Shown: positions 24,403 to 33,845, counted from the stretch's first letter. The stretch: DNA of 64,000 nt from JAEUJM01 sp044221555 (GCA_044221555.1 JBGAOY010000005.1:124001-188000); one strand, 5' to 3'. Program-made: numbers and translations. The notes: generated from the letters alone by a model not told the origin.

Positions 24403-26694
24403 GTGGCGGTTCCGGAGATCCAGGGCTACAGCGGGTTGGACGAGGTCGGCGCCGGTGGATTCGCCACGGTCTACCGAGCGCGCCAGGACCGCCTCGACCG
24501 CCTCGTCGCGCTGAAGGTCCTGCGCGCGAAGGATCTCGACGACGCCACCGTGCGGCGGTTCGAACGGGAGTGCCACGCCATGGGCGACCTGTCCTGGCAC
24601 CCGAACGTGGTGGGTGTGTTCGACTCCGGGGTGACGCCGAACGGCCACCCCTGGCTGGCCATGGAGTACATGGCACGGGGCTCGATCGCCGACCGGATGC
24701 GAGAGCGCGGCCCGCTGTCGTGGGAGAACGCCGTCGACATCGCCGTGCAGGTCGCCGGTGCGCTGGGCGCGGTGCACGCCGCGGGCCGGATCCACCGTGA
24801 CGTGAAGCCCGAGAACCTGCTGGTGGGACCCTTCGGCGAGGTCAAGCTGGCCGACTTCGGCATCGCCGTCGTCGCCGACGCGTCCTCGGCCACCGCCGCG
24901 CAGTTCACCCCAGGGTTCGTGTCGGCCGAGGTGCTGCGGGGCGATCAGCCCGACGAGCGCAGCGACGTGTACTCACTCGGCGCCACCCTGCACGCGCTGA
25001 TCGCCGGGCACTCGCCGTTCGCGACCCAACTCGGCGAGCCCGTCGCCGCCCTGTTGATGCGCGCCATGGAGGGCGAGCGACCTCGCCTCGAAGGCGTTCC
25101 CGACGACCTCGCCGACCTGGTGGTGCGCTGCCTCGACACCGATCCCGCCAAACGCCCGCAGAGCGCCCGCGAGCTCGGGGAGGCGCTGCAGGACGTGCAG
25201 CGGGCACACGGGCAACCGGTGACGCTGCTGCGCATCACCGCCGAGAGCGACGGCGATGGCCCCAGCGGCGATGCCACCCCCTCCGACCCGTCGGCCACCA
25301 TCATCGGCGGGGTCGACACCGGCGATCCGTCGTCCACCATCATCGGCGGGGTCGACACGGGCGACCCGTCGTCCACCATCATCGGCGTGACCGCCGGCAC
25401 CGACGCGTCGGCCACCATCGTCGGTGCCGTCACGCCCACACCCACGCCCTCCACGCCCACCACGCCGACCACGCCGACCACGCCCCCACCACCCTCGACG
25501 CCGCCGCCACCCTCCACACCGCCGGCCCCGGCCCCCTCCACGCCCCCGCCCCCACCCCCGGGCCCGGTCAGCACACCTCCGCCGCCACCGCAGCCGGCGG
25601 TGACGACGCCACCGCCTCCACCGCCGACCCGCCCCGCCACGCCACCACCGCCGCCGCCGGGACCGGCGGCGCCCTCCGGTGGGAAGAAGACCGGCCTGAT
25701 CGTGGGCGGCGCGGTGGCCGGGGCCCTCGTGCTGCTCATCGCCGGCGTGCTGGTGCTCGGCGGCGGCGACGACAGCGGCGATTCGCCACGACCCGACCCG
25801 ACCACCACCGAGCCCGGCCCGACCACCACCGAGCCCTCGGGCGGCGACGTCGAGGTGATCGCGACCGTCGAGGTCGGGGCCTCGCCCGCCGACGTCGCGG
25901 TGGCGGGCGACGACGTGTTCGTGGTCAACACCGACGACGACACGCTCACCCGGATCGACGCCACCACCAACGAAGTGGTCGCCACGATCGACGTCGGTGA
26001 CCAGCCCACCGACGTGGCCGTGGGCGCCGGCTCGATGTGGGTGACGAACCTCGGCGACGACACGCTCACCCGGATCGACCGCGACACCAACCAGGTCACC
26101 AGCACCCTCGACGTGGGTGACGAGCCCAGTGACGTCACCACGTTCGGCCAGTTCGTCTACGTGCTGAACAGCGCCGACGGCACCGTCAACGAGATCAGCG
26201 CCGATCAGGAGTTCATCCAGGGCGAACTGCCGGTCGCGCCGCTCTCCAGCGGCATGGCCCAGGGAACGCAGGGCGACCTCTGGGTGGGCAACTCGGGCGA
26301 CAACACGGTCACCCGGCTCGACCTCGTCAGCTTCACCCGGGACGACGTCGTCGACGTGGGCACGACGCCGTTCGACGTGGCGGTGGCCGACGACGGCACC
26401 GTCTACGTGTCCAACAGCGACGACGACACCGTCACCATGATCGACGGCACGACCCACGCGGTGATCGACACCATCGATGTCGGTGCCGGTCCGGCGGGCA
26501 TCGGCGTCCGGGGCGACCAGATCTGGGTGGCCAACTCCGACGACGGGACCATCTCGCTCATCGTGAACGGCGCCGTGGAGCGCACCATCGAGGCGGGCAG
26601 CGCGCCCGTCGACCCCGCCCCGGACGGCACCGAGGTGTGGGTGTCCGACCGAGGCAGCGACTCGGTGCTACGGCTCGACCCCGGCAGCGGCTGA
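24403..26694 (+). CDS. PknD-like transmembrane Ser/Thr kinase with beta-propeller
   Basis: The 763-residue protein has a Hanks-type kinase domain (residues 1 to about 275): glycine loop VGAGGFATVY, Lys38 in VALKVL, HRDVKPENLL at 131-140 and DFG at 151-153. A linker with four DPS-A/S-TIIG-like repeats (about 294-345) and a Pro/Thr-rich run leads to one membrane helix (about 431-454). The outside part is a YVTN/NHL-like propeller of about six repeats (DPSDVAV-, VVNTDDDTLTRID-type). This is the architecture of mycobacterial PknD. It probably senses an outside ligand. The end overlaps the convergent nurA gene by 27 bp. Confidence 0.92.
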   Translation: MAVPEIQGYSGLDEVGAGGFATVYRARQDRLDRLVALKVLRAKDLDDATVRRFERECHAMGDLSWHPNVVGVFDSGVTPNGHPWLAMEYMARGSIADRMRERGPLSWENAVDIAVQVAGALGAVHAAGRIHRDVKPENLLVGPFGEVKLADFGIAVVADASSATAAQFTPGFVSAEVLRGDQPDERSDVYSLGATLHALIAGHSPFATQLGEPVAALLMRAMEGERPRLEGVPDDLADLVVRCLDTDPAKRPQSARELGEALQDVQRAHGQPVTLLRITAESDGDGPSGDATPSDPSATIIGGVDTGDPSSTIIGGVDTGDPSSTIIGVTAGTDASATIVGAVTPTPTPSTPTTPTTPTTPPPPSTPPPPSTPPAPAPSTPPPPPPGPVSTPPPPPQPAVTTPPPPPPTRPATPPPPPPGPAAPSGGKKTGLIVGGAVAGALVLLIAGVLVLGGGDDSGDSPRPDPTTTEPGPTTTEPSGGDVEVIATVEVGASPADVAVAGDDVFVVNTDDDTLTRIDATTNEVVATIDVGDQPTDVAVGAGSMWVTNLGDDTLTRIDRDTNQVTSTLDVGDEPSDVTTFGQFVYVLNSADGTVNEISADQEFIQGELPVAPLSSGMAQGTQGDLWVGNSGDNTVTRLDLVSFTRDDVVDVGTTPFDVAVADDGTVYVSNSDDDTVTMIDGTTHAVIDTIDVGAGPAGIGVRGDQIWVANSDDGTISLIVNGAVERTIEAGSAPVDPAPDGTEVWVSDRGSDSVLRLDPGSG

Positions 26695-27606
26695 CCGCAG
26701 GGATCGGTAGAGCAGCGCAGGGTCGCCCAGCCGCCGGCGCAGCTCACGCTCGAGGCCGGCGATGGGGTGCAGGTTCTGGGGGGCCCGAGGGTCCTTGTGC
26801 GCCTGCGAGGCGAAGCGGGGCAACAGCGCGGCCACCTGATCGGCCCGCGCCGCCGCGGCGGCCACCGGTGCGTCGGCCGACACCTCCGCCCGAACGACGC
26901 CGGCCCATGCGTGGCCGGTGGCACCGGGCAGGCGCTGGTACCAGGAGTAGCGTGACCACCCCCCGGTGGCGGTGGTGAGGAACAACGGCGTGCGCTGCCC
27001 GGGCCGCAGCGCCGCGATGATCGGCTGCTGCGCGTCGCCCAGGTAGCTCACGTGATGGGTCTTGATGTAGCCGACCGCCCCCGACACCTGCTTCAGGGGG
27101 CCGTCGACGATCAGCAGCGCGCCGTCGGCCTCGGCCTCGGCCTCGACCGCCACCTTGGCCTCGAGTACCCCCATGCGGGCCTGGAGCCCGAGCGACAGCG
27201 CGTCGAACCCGCCGCCGTCGACCGCGCGCACCGGGAACGTGCCGTGGCGGGTGACGATGGGCTCGGCGGCACGGGCAGGGCAGAAGAGCCCCCGCTCGAC
27301 GCTGGCACCCACCAACGAGGCGCGCCCCGGCTCGGCCCGCACGGCGCCCGACGCGTAGGACGCGCAGATGCCCTGCTGGGTGGTGCCGTCGGCGGCGGTG
27401 ATCCACACCCGTGCCTCGACGCGGCGCACACCATCGACGAACAGCACCGCGGACGGCGCGACGGTCGCCGGGTCGGGTGCCCGAGGCGCCCAGGCCGCCG
27501 CCGGCACCTCGACGTCGAGGTCTGGTGGCCGCGCCGGATCGGTGAGGCCGGCGTCGTCCATCGGGGTGCCGTACTCGGGCGACCACCCCTCGACGGCGAA
27601 CCTCAC
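26668..27606 (-). CDS. nurA: NurA-domain nuclease
   Basis: The 312-residue protein fits the NurA family of 5'-3' nucleases that work with the HerA helicase in DNA end resection. An N-terminal metal-binding-type aspartate lies in VLFVDGVRRVEARVW, a second acidic motif in LLIVDGPLKQ, followed by GYIKTHHVSYL, ALRPGQRTPLFL, WSRYSWYQRLP and AGVVRAEV. The match is by motif order and strongly supported by context: sbcC, sbcD and herA lie directly upstream on the same strand (10-bp gap to sbcC). The start is a GTG with a weak ribosome binding site. Confidence 0.8.
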   Translation of the reverse strand: MRFAVEGWSPEYGTPMDDAGLTDPARPPDLDVEVPAAAWAPRAPDPATVAPSAVLFVDGVRRVEARVWITAADGTTQQGICASYASGAVRAEPGRASLVGASVERGLFCPARAAEPIVTRHGTFPVRAVDGGGFDALSLGLQARMGVLEAKVAVEAEAEADGALLIVDGPLKQVSGAVGYIKTHHVSYLGDAQQPIIAALRPGQRTPLFLTTATGGWSRYSWYQRLPGATGHAWAGVVRAEVSADAPVAAAAARADQVAALLPRFASQAHKDPRAPQNLHPIAGLERELRRRLGDPALLYRSLRSAAAGVEP

Positions 27607-27616
27607 GTCGGCCCCG

Positions 27617-30019
27617 TCACACGGTGACCCGGTCGATCGTGGAGCTGGACGGGCCCTTGCGCACCTCGAAGCGAACGGGGAGGCGCTCGGCCAACTCGCG
27701 CACGTGAGTGATGACGCCGACTACCCGCCCCTGGGCCCCGAGCTCCTCGATGGCCGTGGCGACGGTCTCGAGGGTGTCGTGGTCGAGGCTGCCGAAGCCC
27801 TCGTCGAGGAAGATCGACTCGAGCCGGACGGCACCACCGGCCGCCAGCGCCGCGATCTGGTCGGCGAGGGCCAGGGCCAGGGCCAGCGACACCAGGAAGG
27901 TCTCGCCGCCCGACAGGGTGCGGGCCAGGCGCACGGTGTCGGCGTTGGCGTGGTCGATCACCAGGAACTGGCGGCGGTCGTCCACCGTGAGCGAGTACGC
28001 ACCCCCGGCGAGCACCTCCAGCTTGCTGGTGGCGCTCTCGAGCAGCAGGTCGTGGGCCTCGTCGAGGATCCACCGTTCGAAGTGATCGGCCTTGAGGTGC
28101 GTGGCCAGCGACCGGGCCACCCGCTCCGCCTGCTGCGCCGCCGCCCGCTCGGTCTCGAGGGAGGCGCGCCGGGCCAACGCCTGGTCGAGGGTGGCCAACT
28201 GCGCCTCGGCCCGCGTCCGCTCCTCGACCGCCACGACCAGGGGCTCCCGGCCGGCCAGGTCGATGTCGACGCCCCGGCAGAACCGGTCGATGCGGGCCAC
28301 CAGCTCGGCCCGTTCCTTGTCGGCCGCCACCGCGGCGGCCTCGGCCGCGGTCGACTGCTCGAGCAGCGCCGGCCGCTGCTCGTCGGCCCAGGCCAGCAGC
28401 GCGGCCCAGTCATCGGCGAGGCGGTCGCCGGAGGCGGGCGGCGGTGCCAGCGCGGCCAAGGCATCCCGCTGCTGATCGAAGGTGCGTCGCAGCTCGCGCT
28501 CACGGTCGACCAGCCGGTCGTGGCTGGCCGCGATCTTGGCCAGGTTGTCGCGGGCCTCGCGGTCGGCGGCACGGGCGTTGGCCACGTCGCGCTCGGCGCG
28601 CACGTGGGCTTCGAGCTGTGATCGGGCCGCCACCAACGACGGGCGACCGGCGAGGGCGTCATCGAGGACCGCCATCTGGTCGCGCACCTCGGCGAGGGTC
28701 GCGTCGATCTTGTCGAGCAGGCGCACCGCCTCGGCCTGACGGTCGGTGGCCTCGGCCAGGGCGGCGACCGCCTGGTCCCTGGCGGCGGTGGCCGCGGCCA
28801 ACTCGACCGACCGGTGCTCGGGCACGTGGCCCACCGGCTGCTCACAGACCGGGCACGGGGCACCGACCTCGAGGGTCACCACCAGGGCCTGGGCCAGGTC
28901 GGCCCGCCGAGCCGCCTCGAGGGCCGCCTCGGCCGCGCTCGTGGCCGCGGCCGCCTCGGCCGCCGCCTCCCGCGCCTCGCCCTCGCTGGTGCGGGCCTCG
29001 ACCTGCTTGGCCTCGCCCGCCAACAACCGGGCGGCCACCTTCTCGCGGGCCTCGTGGTCGCGCACCGCGGCGTCGAGCCCGGCCCGATCGACCCCCGGGT
29101 CGTACGCGGCCTCGGCCTTCTCGAGGGCCAGGTGGGCGGTGTCGGCGGCCCGGCGTCGCTCCTCGAGCTCGATCCCGACCGCCCGCAGCCGCGTCGCGAT
29201 CTCGTCGACGTCGGTGGGCACGGCCAGACCATCGAGCAGCGCGGCGCGCGACGCCGCGGCCGCGGCGTCGGCCCTGGCCTGATCGGCCTCGGCGCCCAGC
29301 CGATCGAGCTCGGGTTGGGCCTCCTCGATGGAGGCGACCAGGTTCACCAGCAGCTTCACCCGACCGTGCAGGGTCCGCCGGGCCTCCGGGGTGGCGTCGG
29401 CCAGATCGGTGAGGTGCCGGTCGGCGAGCTCGACCTCGACCGTCGCGGCGCGGGCGCGCTGCGTGGCCAGCTCGCGCATGCGGTCGTACAGGCCGAGCCC
29501 GAGGAGCTGCACCAGCAGGTCCTGGCGGTCGGAGGGCTTCTCGTGCAGGAAGCGGGCGAATTCGCCCTGCGGGAGCACCACGCAGGTGTTGAAGTGCTCG
29601 AAGGTGAGTCCGAGCAGGGCGGCGACCGCGTCGCTGACCCCGTCGGCGTCGCCGGCCAGGTTCTCGGTGGGCGCACCGGCAGCGTCGAGGCGCTCGAGGC
29701 GAGCCTCCTTGGTGGAGGCGCCCCTGCCCTTGCCCGTCGCCCGCACGATGCGGGCCACCCGGTAGCGGTCGTCGCCGATGGCGAAGTCGAGCCGGACGCG
29801 AGCCTCCACCTTGCCCTGGCTGATCAGGGGGGCGACCAGCCGGCGGTCGTCGTAGCGGGCCACCGAGCCGTAGAGCGCGAACGTGATGGCGTCGATCACG
29901 CTCGACTTGCCCGCACCGGTGGGGCCCGACAGGGCGAACAGGTCGGCATCACGGAAGTCGACCGTGGTGCGGTCGCGGAACGCGGTGAAGCCCTCGACCT
30001 CGAGCTCGACGGGCCGCAC
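27617..30019 (-). CDS. sbcC: SbcC/Rad50-type DNA repair ATPase
   Basis: This SMC-like ATPase partners with SbcD/Mre11 to process double-strand breaks, hairpins and protein-blocked ends. The 800-residue protein has Walker A GPTGAGKS (32-39), a Q-loop segment VVLPQGEFARFL, two long Ala/Glu-rich coiled-coil arms around a zinc hook CPVC (Cys389, Cys392), the signature LSGGET (about 702) and Walker B with ESIFLDEGFGSLD. It is somewhat shorter than E. coli SbcC (about 1050), mainly through shorter coiled coils. Its GTG start overlaps the sbcD stop. Confidence 0.95.
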   Translation of the reverse strand: MRPVELEVEGFTAFRDRTTVDFRDADLFALSGPTGAGKSSVIDAITFALYGSVARYDDRRLVAPLISQGKVEARVRLDFAIGDDRYRVARIVRATGKGRGASTKEARLERLDAAGAPTENLAGDADGVSDAVAALLGLTFEHFNTCVVLPQGEFARFLHEKPSDRQDLLVQLLGLGLYDRMRELATQRARAATVEVELADRHLTDLADATPEARRTLHGRVKLLVNLVASIEEAQPELDRLGAEADQARADAAAAASRAALLDGLAVPTDVDEIATRLRAVGIELEERRRAADTAHLALEKAEAAYDPGVDRAGLDAAVRDHEAREKVAARLLAGEAKQVEARTSEGEAREAAAEAAAATSAAEAALEAARRADLAQALVVTLEVGAPCPVCEQPVGHVPEHRSVELAAATAARDQAVAALAEATDRQAEAVRLLDKIDATLAEVRDQMAVLDDALAGRPSLVAARSQLEAHVRAERDVANARAADREARDNLAKIAASHDRLVDRERELRRTFDQQRDALAALAPPPASGDRLADDWAALLAWADEQRPALLEQSTAAEAAAVAADKERAELVARIDRFCRGVDIDLAGREPLVVAVEERTRAEAQLATLDQALARRASLETERAAAQQAERVARSLATHLKADHFERWILDEAHDLLLESATSKLEVLAGGAYSLTVDDRRQFLVIDHANADTVRLARTLSGGETFLVSLALALALADQIAALAAGGAVRLESIFLDEGFGSLDHDTLETVATAIEELGAQGRVVGVITHVRELAERLPVRFEVRKGPSSSTIDRVTV

Positions 30020-31185
30020 TACCGGTCACCCCCCGAGGTGGCATCGGGGCCCGAGGCGAGGTCGAGCAGCTCCGCGAACAGGGCGCTGAGGTCGCGGTCG
30101 GCCTCGTCGCGCTCGGCCAGGTAGGCATCGAAGAGCTCGAGCGGCGACTTGCCCGAGCGGTCGGCCCGTTCGCGACGCTCGACCTCGGGGCGCACCACCG
30201 TGATCTCGACGGCGTCGGGGAACAGGGACCGCACGTCGTCGGCCAGCCCGGGGCGGGCGGGCTCGTCGACCCGGATGCGAAGGTGATCGTCGCCGGTGGT
30301 GCCGGCCAGCGTCCCGAGCGCCGCCAGGTCGCCCTCGAGGGTGCGGAGGCGACGACCCTGTGCGAGTGGCACCGCCCGCACCTCGGCCGGCCGCCCCGCT
30401 GCGGCCTCGATCACCAGCACGGCCTTGTCGTCGGTGGTCTCGCCGAAGTCGAGCTGCAGCGGCGACCCGCAGTACCAGGCCGGGCACGGCCCCGGTAGGG
30501 ACTGTTGGCGGTGGAGGTGGCCGAGGGCCACGTAGTGGGTGCTGGACGGGAACGCGGTGGTCGGGACGCTGTAGTCGTCGAAGAGGTGGGCGCTGCGCTC
30601 GCCGCCGCCGGCCCGGCCCCCGACCACCATGAGGTGGGCCACCAACAGGTTCACGGTGTCGTCGCCGAAGCCCTCGGTGAGCACGTCGATTGCCTGTCGG
30701 ACCCGCTCGGCGTAGCGCCCGCCGTGCTGGTCGGCGTCGAGGGCCATGAGGTCGGAGGCGGTGACGATGTAGCGCTGGCTCGGGAACGGCACCACCGCCA
30801 CCCGGGCCCGTTCGCCGCCGGCCTCGAGGTCGAGCACACCGCCGTCGGCCGGACCGGTGAGCATGGCCACCGCCCGCACCCCGCCGAGCGCCAGCAGCGG
30901 GGCCACGGCGGCGAGGCGGCGGGCGTTGTCGTGGTTGCCGGCGATCACCACGACCGGTCGGCGGCCGTGGCCGGCGAGGGCCAGCAGGGCGCGATAGACG
31001 GCGCGCTCTGCCTCGGGGCCCGGCGCGGCGCTGTCGAACAGGTCGCCGGCCACCAGCACCAGATCGACCGCCTCGTCCTCGGCGATCGCCACGATCTCGT
31101 CGAGGACGGCGTCGTGCTCGTCGGCGCGGGAGCGGCCCCGGATGGTCTTGCCGACGTGCCAGTCGGAGGTGTGCAGGATCTTCAT
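30019..31185 (-). CDS. sbcD: SbcD/Mre11-type nuclease
   Basis: This manganese-dependent nuclease forms the SbcCD (Mre11-Rad50) complex. The 388-residue protein has the phosphoesterase motifs HTSDWHVG (Asp8, His10), VAGDLFD (Asp48), AGNHDN (Asn84-His85), LVAHLMV and ALGHLH, then a C-terminal capping and Rad50-binding region. The ATG at 31185 overlaps the herA stop (ATGA), and the gene overlaps sbcC at its other end, so herA-sbcD-sbcC are translationally linked. Confidence 0.95.
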   Translation of the reverse strand: MKILHTSDWHVGKTIRGRSRADEHDAVLDEIVAIAEDEAVDLVLVAGDLFDSAAPGPEAERAVYRALLALAGHGRRPVVVIAGNHDNARRLAAVAPLLALGGVRAVAMLTGPADGGVLDLEAGGERARVAVVPFPSQRYIVTASDLMALDADQHGGRYAERVRQAIDVLTEGFGDDTVNLLVAHLMVVGGRAGGGERSAHLFDDYSVPTTAFPSSTHYVALGHLHRQQSLPGPCPAWYCGSPLQLDFGETTDDKAVLVIEAAAGRPAEVRAVPLAQGRRLRTLEGDLAALGTLAGTTGDDHLRIRVDEPARPGLADDVRSLFPDAVEITVVRPEVERRERADRSGKSPLELFDAYLAERDEADRDLSALFAELLDLASGPDATSGGDR

Positions 31186-33002
31186 GCGAGCTTGGGGAAG
31201 GTGGAGAAGGGGTCGTCGGGGTGCTCGGTGGCCGTGGGGTTGGCGCCGGCCTCGGCGGCCCGGGTGGCCCAGGCCGGGAACGGGAACTGCACCATCAGCG
31301 GCACGGGGATCTCGGGCTGGGACAACAACATGGTGCCGGGCTTGATGATCGTGGCCCGCTGGCGTTGCACCTGGGGCAGGAATCCGTACTCGCCCCGAGC
31401 GGCCTCGGCCGCATCGAGCCGGCCCACCACCCGAATCGCCGAGTTGGCCACGATGCGGCGCTCGACCTCGCTGGCGGTCTGCTGGGCGCCGATGAGGATG
31501 ATGCCGAGCGAGCGACCCCGCTCGGCGACGTCGAGCAGGATCTCCTTGATGGGGCTCGACCCTTCCCGGGGGGCGTACTTGTTCAGCTCGTCGAGCACGA
31601 CGAACTGGAGCGGCCTGGCCTGCCCGGATCGCTCCTTGTCCTCGAAGGCCTTGCGCAGCACCACCCCCACCACGAACCGCTTGGCCCGATCGTTGAGGTT
31701 GTGCAGGTCGACCACGGTGACCTGCTTGTCGAACTTGACCCGGTGACGCTCCGGGTTGGCCACGTCGGCCCGGATGAGCGGCTCGAGGTGGCGCACGGCG
31801 CCGTGGAGCCGCCGGATGAAGGCGCCGATGGTGCCACCCCCGATGGCCCGGCCGGCCCACTCCATGGCGTCGACGTCGTCCTCGACCTTGGCGCTGATGA
31901 GATCGACGAGCTCTCGGAAGGTGCGCACCACCACACCGTCGATCCCGACCGCGCCGTCGCCCACCGGCTCGGCGTGCTGCTTGAGGCGGTGGGTGACGTT
32001 GTGCACGACCATCGTGTACTGCTGGCGGTCGTCCTCGGCGTCGGCGAACAGGAACGGCAACAACTCGTCGGCACAGAACTGCTCCACCGTCCAGAACACC
32101 GACGTGACCCCCTCGGTGCGACTGGTGACGTCGGGGGCGGCGTTGCGGTCGCCTTTGCGCGGCGGCGCGAACACGTCGACGCTCGGGAACGGCCCCGCGG
32201 TGAGGCCCAGCCGTGCGTAGCGATCGTGATCGTCGGCCGTGAGCGCGGTGTTGGGGTGATCCAGGAACAGCAGGTCTTCACCCTTCACGTTGAAGATGAG
32301 CGCCTTGGTGTTGACGGCGTCGCCGCCCAACGCGCCCGAGTTGAAGAGGCTGTAGAGCAGGAACGTGGCGTAGGTGGTCTTGGTGGCCACGCCCGAGATG
32401 CCGCTGATGTTGACGTGTGCACCACGGGTGCCGTCGAGGAACTCGAGGTTCACGAACAGCGGCTCGTCGTCGCGGCTGAGCCCGGCGGGCAGGCGCTTGC
32501 CCATGCCGTCGAAGAACAGGGCCTGGTCGCGCTCGGCACCGGACGCCCGCCGCACCGGCTGGCCCGGCAGGGGCGGCACGAACACCTCGGGCTCGAACCG
32601 GGTGGCCTGCACCAGGGCCGCCTCGCTCACCTCGGCTGGCAGCACACCGTCCTCGATGAGCCACACGTCGCTGTCGAACCGTGCGCCCTCGTGGCGGGCC
32701 CGCACCTGCGACACCACGCCGTAGATGCGCACCGGCTCGCGGCCGGGCAGGTCGGTGCGCTCGAGCGCCACCACATCGTCGAGTTGGAGGAACGACCCCG
32801 GCGCCACGCCCACCCAGAACTCGAGGGGGGTGGCGTCCTCGGTGCCGATGACCCGGCCGACCAGGGCGTGTTGTCCATGGGCCTGTTGTCCGGGGGCCTG
32901 TTGTCCAGGGGCCTGTTGTCCAGGGGCGCGGCCGGCGGGAACGGCAGGATCGGCGCGGCGGTCGGGGTGGTCGTCCCCCGGATCGGTCGCGTCAGCGGTC
33001 AC
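31182..33002 (-). CDS. herA: HerA-type hexameric DNA translocase
   Basis: The 606-residue protein matches HerA/FtsK-clade ATPases: an N-terminal HAS-barrel-like region (ALVGRVIGTEDATPLEFWVG), a P-loop region NISGISGVATKTT (about 198-210), a large insert, Walker B with FVVLDELNKYAP, then IILIGAQQTASEVERRI and the C-terminal RATIIKPGTMLL. The P-loop is degenerate: Thr207 stands where glycine precedes the lysine. HerA with NurA unwinds and resects DNA ends made accessible by Mre11-Rad50. An N-terminal APGQQ repeat is encoded by 15-bp DNA repeats. TAGGTT lies 6 nt before the GTG. Confidence 0.85.
   Translation of the reverse strand: MTADATDPGDDHPDRRADPAVPAGRAPGQQAPGQQAPGQQAHGQHALVGRVIGTEDATPLEFWVGVAPGSFLQLDDVVALERTDLPGREPVRIYGVVSQVRARHEGARFDSDVWLIEDGVLPAEVSEAALVQATRFEPEVFVPPLPGQPVRRASGAERDQALFFDGMGKRLPAGLSRDDEPLFVNLEFLDGTRGAHVNISGISGVATKTTYATFLLYSLFNSGALGGDAVNTKALIFNVKGEDLLFLDHPNTALTADDHDRYARLGLTAGPFPSVDVFAPPRKGDRNAAPDVTSRTEGVTSVFWTVEQFCADELLPFLFADAEDDRQQYTMVVHNVTHRLKQHAEPVGDGAVGIDGVVVRTFRELVDLISAKVEDDVDAMEWAGRAIGGGTIGAFIRRLHGAVRHLEPLIRADVANPERHRVKFDKQVTVVDLHNLNDRAKRFVVGVVLRKAFEDKERSGQARPLQFVVLDELNKYAPREGSSPIKEILLDVAERGRSLGIILIGAQQTASEVERRIVANSAIRVVGRLDAAEAARGEYGFLPQVQRQRATIIKPGTMLLSQPEIPVPLMVQFPFPAWATRAAEAGANPTATEHPDDPFSTFPKLA
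32866..32925. repeat. 15-bp tandem repeat near the herA 5' end
   Basis: Four copies of a 15-bp unit (GCCTGTTGTCCAGGG and close variants) encode the APGQQ/AHGQH repeats at HerA residues 26-45 on the minus strand. The period keeps the reading frame. Confidence 0.9.
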
Positions 33003-33008
33003 GGGCCG

Positions 33009-33014
33009 AACCTA
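33009..33014 (-). promoter_or_regulatory. -10-like box of the herA-sbcD-sbcC-nurA operon
   Basis: TAGGTT on the minus strand ends 6 nt before the herA GTG. The rest of the 238-bp gap to the divergent zinc-ribbon gene shows no gene. Confidence 0.45.
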
Positions 33015-33240
33015 CCGCGGTGGTGTGACACTCATGATGGGACCGGGGAGTCGTGCTCGTCGGGGACCGACCCGAGTTCTGACCCCCGGTGTGACTGAGA
33101 ACGGCGCCTGAACCCCGACCGGTCGTCTCGTGGCTGGCCCTCGACGCATCCGTGTCGAGCCCGAGTGGGCGACCGGCGCTGCGGTAGCGTCGGCGACGGC
33201 AGATCCGTGATGGCGCCACGGATGCGCGGAGGAGTACGAC

Positions 33241-33810
33241 ATGGTGGGCCCGGGAGCGGACGACGACATCGAGGTGATCCTCAAGTCGGAGAGCCGCTGC
33301 GCGTCGTGCGGGCACCCGGCTCGAGCGGGTGTGGCGTTCTGCACCGGCTGCGGCGCCCGCTTCTCGCCGCCGGGATCGTCCGGGGCGCCGGCTGCGACCG
33401 GTCCCGCGCGAGCGGCTCCCACGCCCGCTCCTGCTCCGGCTCCCGGCCCCACCCCGGCCGCTGGAGGCCCGGCGCTTCCGCCGCTGGCTCCTTCTGCGGC
33501 GAACCGGGCCCGCGCCAGCCAGTCCCGGCCGGCCACGTCCCGTCCGGCCACGTCACGTCCGGCACCGCGGCCGTCCCGCTCGGTCAGCGCCGGCGAGGCG
33601 CTCTTCATGATCGGCGACGTGGCGTTCTCGGTCGGCAAGGCCATCTTCTACGGCGTGGGCCTGATCGTGATCGTGATCATGATCTTCGGGTACTCGCACG
33701 CCCACACCGCCGAGTTCAAGGACGAGTGCACGCTGTACCAGAACGGGATCGGGTCGATGGACTTCCCCGACAACCTGCTCTGCCACGCCTTCTACGAGCG
33801 GCGCTACTAG
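33241..33810 (+). CDS. Zinc-ribbon membrane protein
   Basis: The 189-residue protein has an N-terminal zinc ribbon (CASCGHPARAGVAFCTGCGA), a long Ala/Pro-rich linker that includes the repeated PATSR unit, and one membrane helix (about residues 138-154, VGLIVIVIMIFGY). A short C-terminal domain follows with two cysteines (CTLYQNGIGSMDF, LLCHAF). Function is unknown. A GGAGGAG ribosome binding site lies 6 nt before the ATG. It diverges from herA. Confidence 0.75.
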   Translation: MVGPGADDDIEVILKSESRCASCGHPARAGVAFCTGCGARFSPPGSSGAPAATGPARAAPTPAPAPAPGPTPAAGGPALPPLAPSAANRARASQSRPATSRPATSRPAPRPSRSVSAGEALFMIGDVAFSVGKAIFYGVGLIVIVIMIFGYSHAHTAEFKDECTLYQNGIGSMDFPDNLLCHAFYERRY

Positions 33811-33845
33811 CCCTCCTGGCCCTTCACTCCACCTGGCCCGTCACT

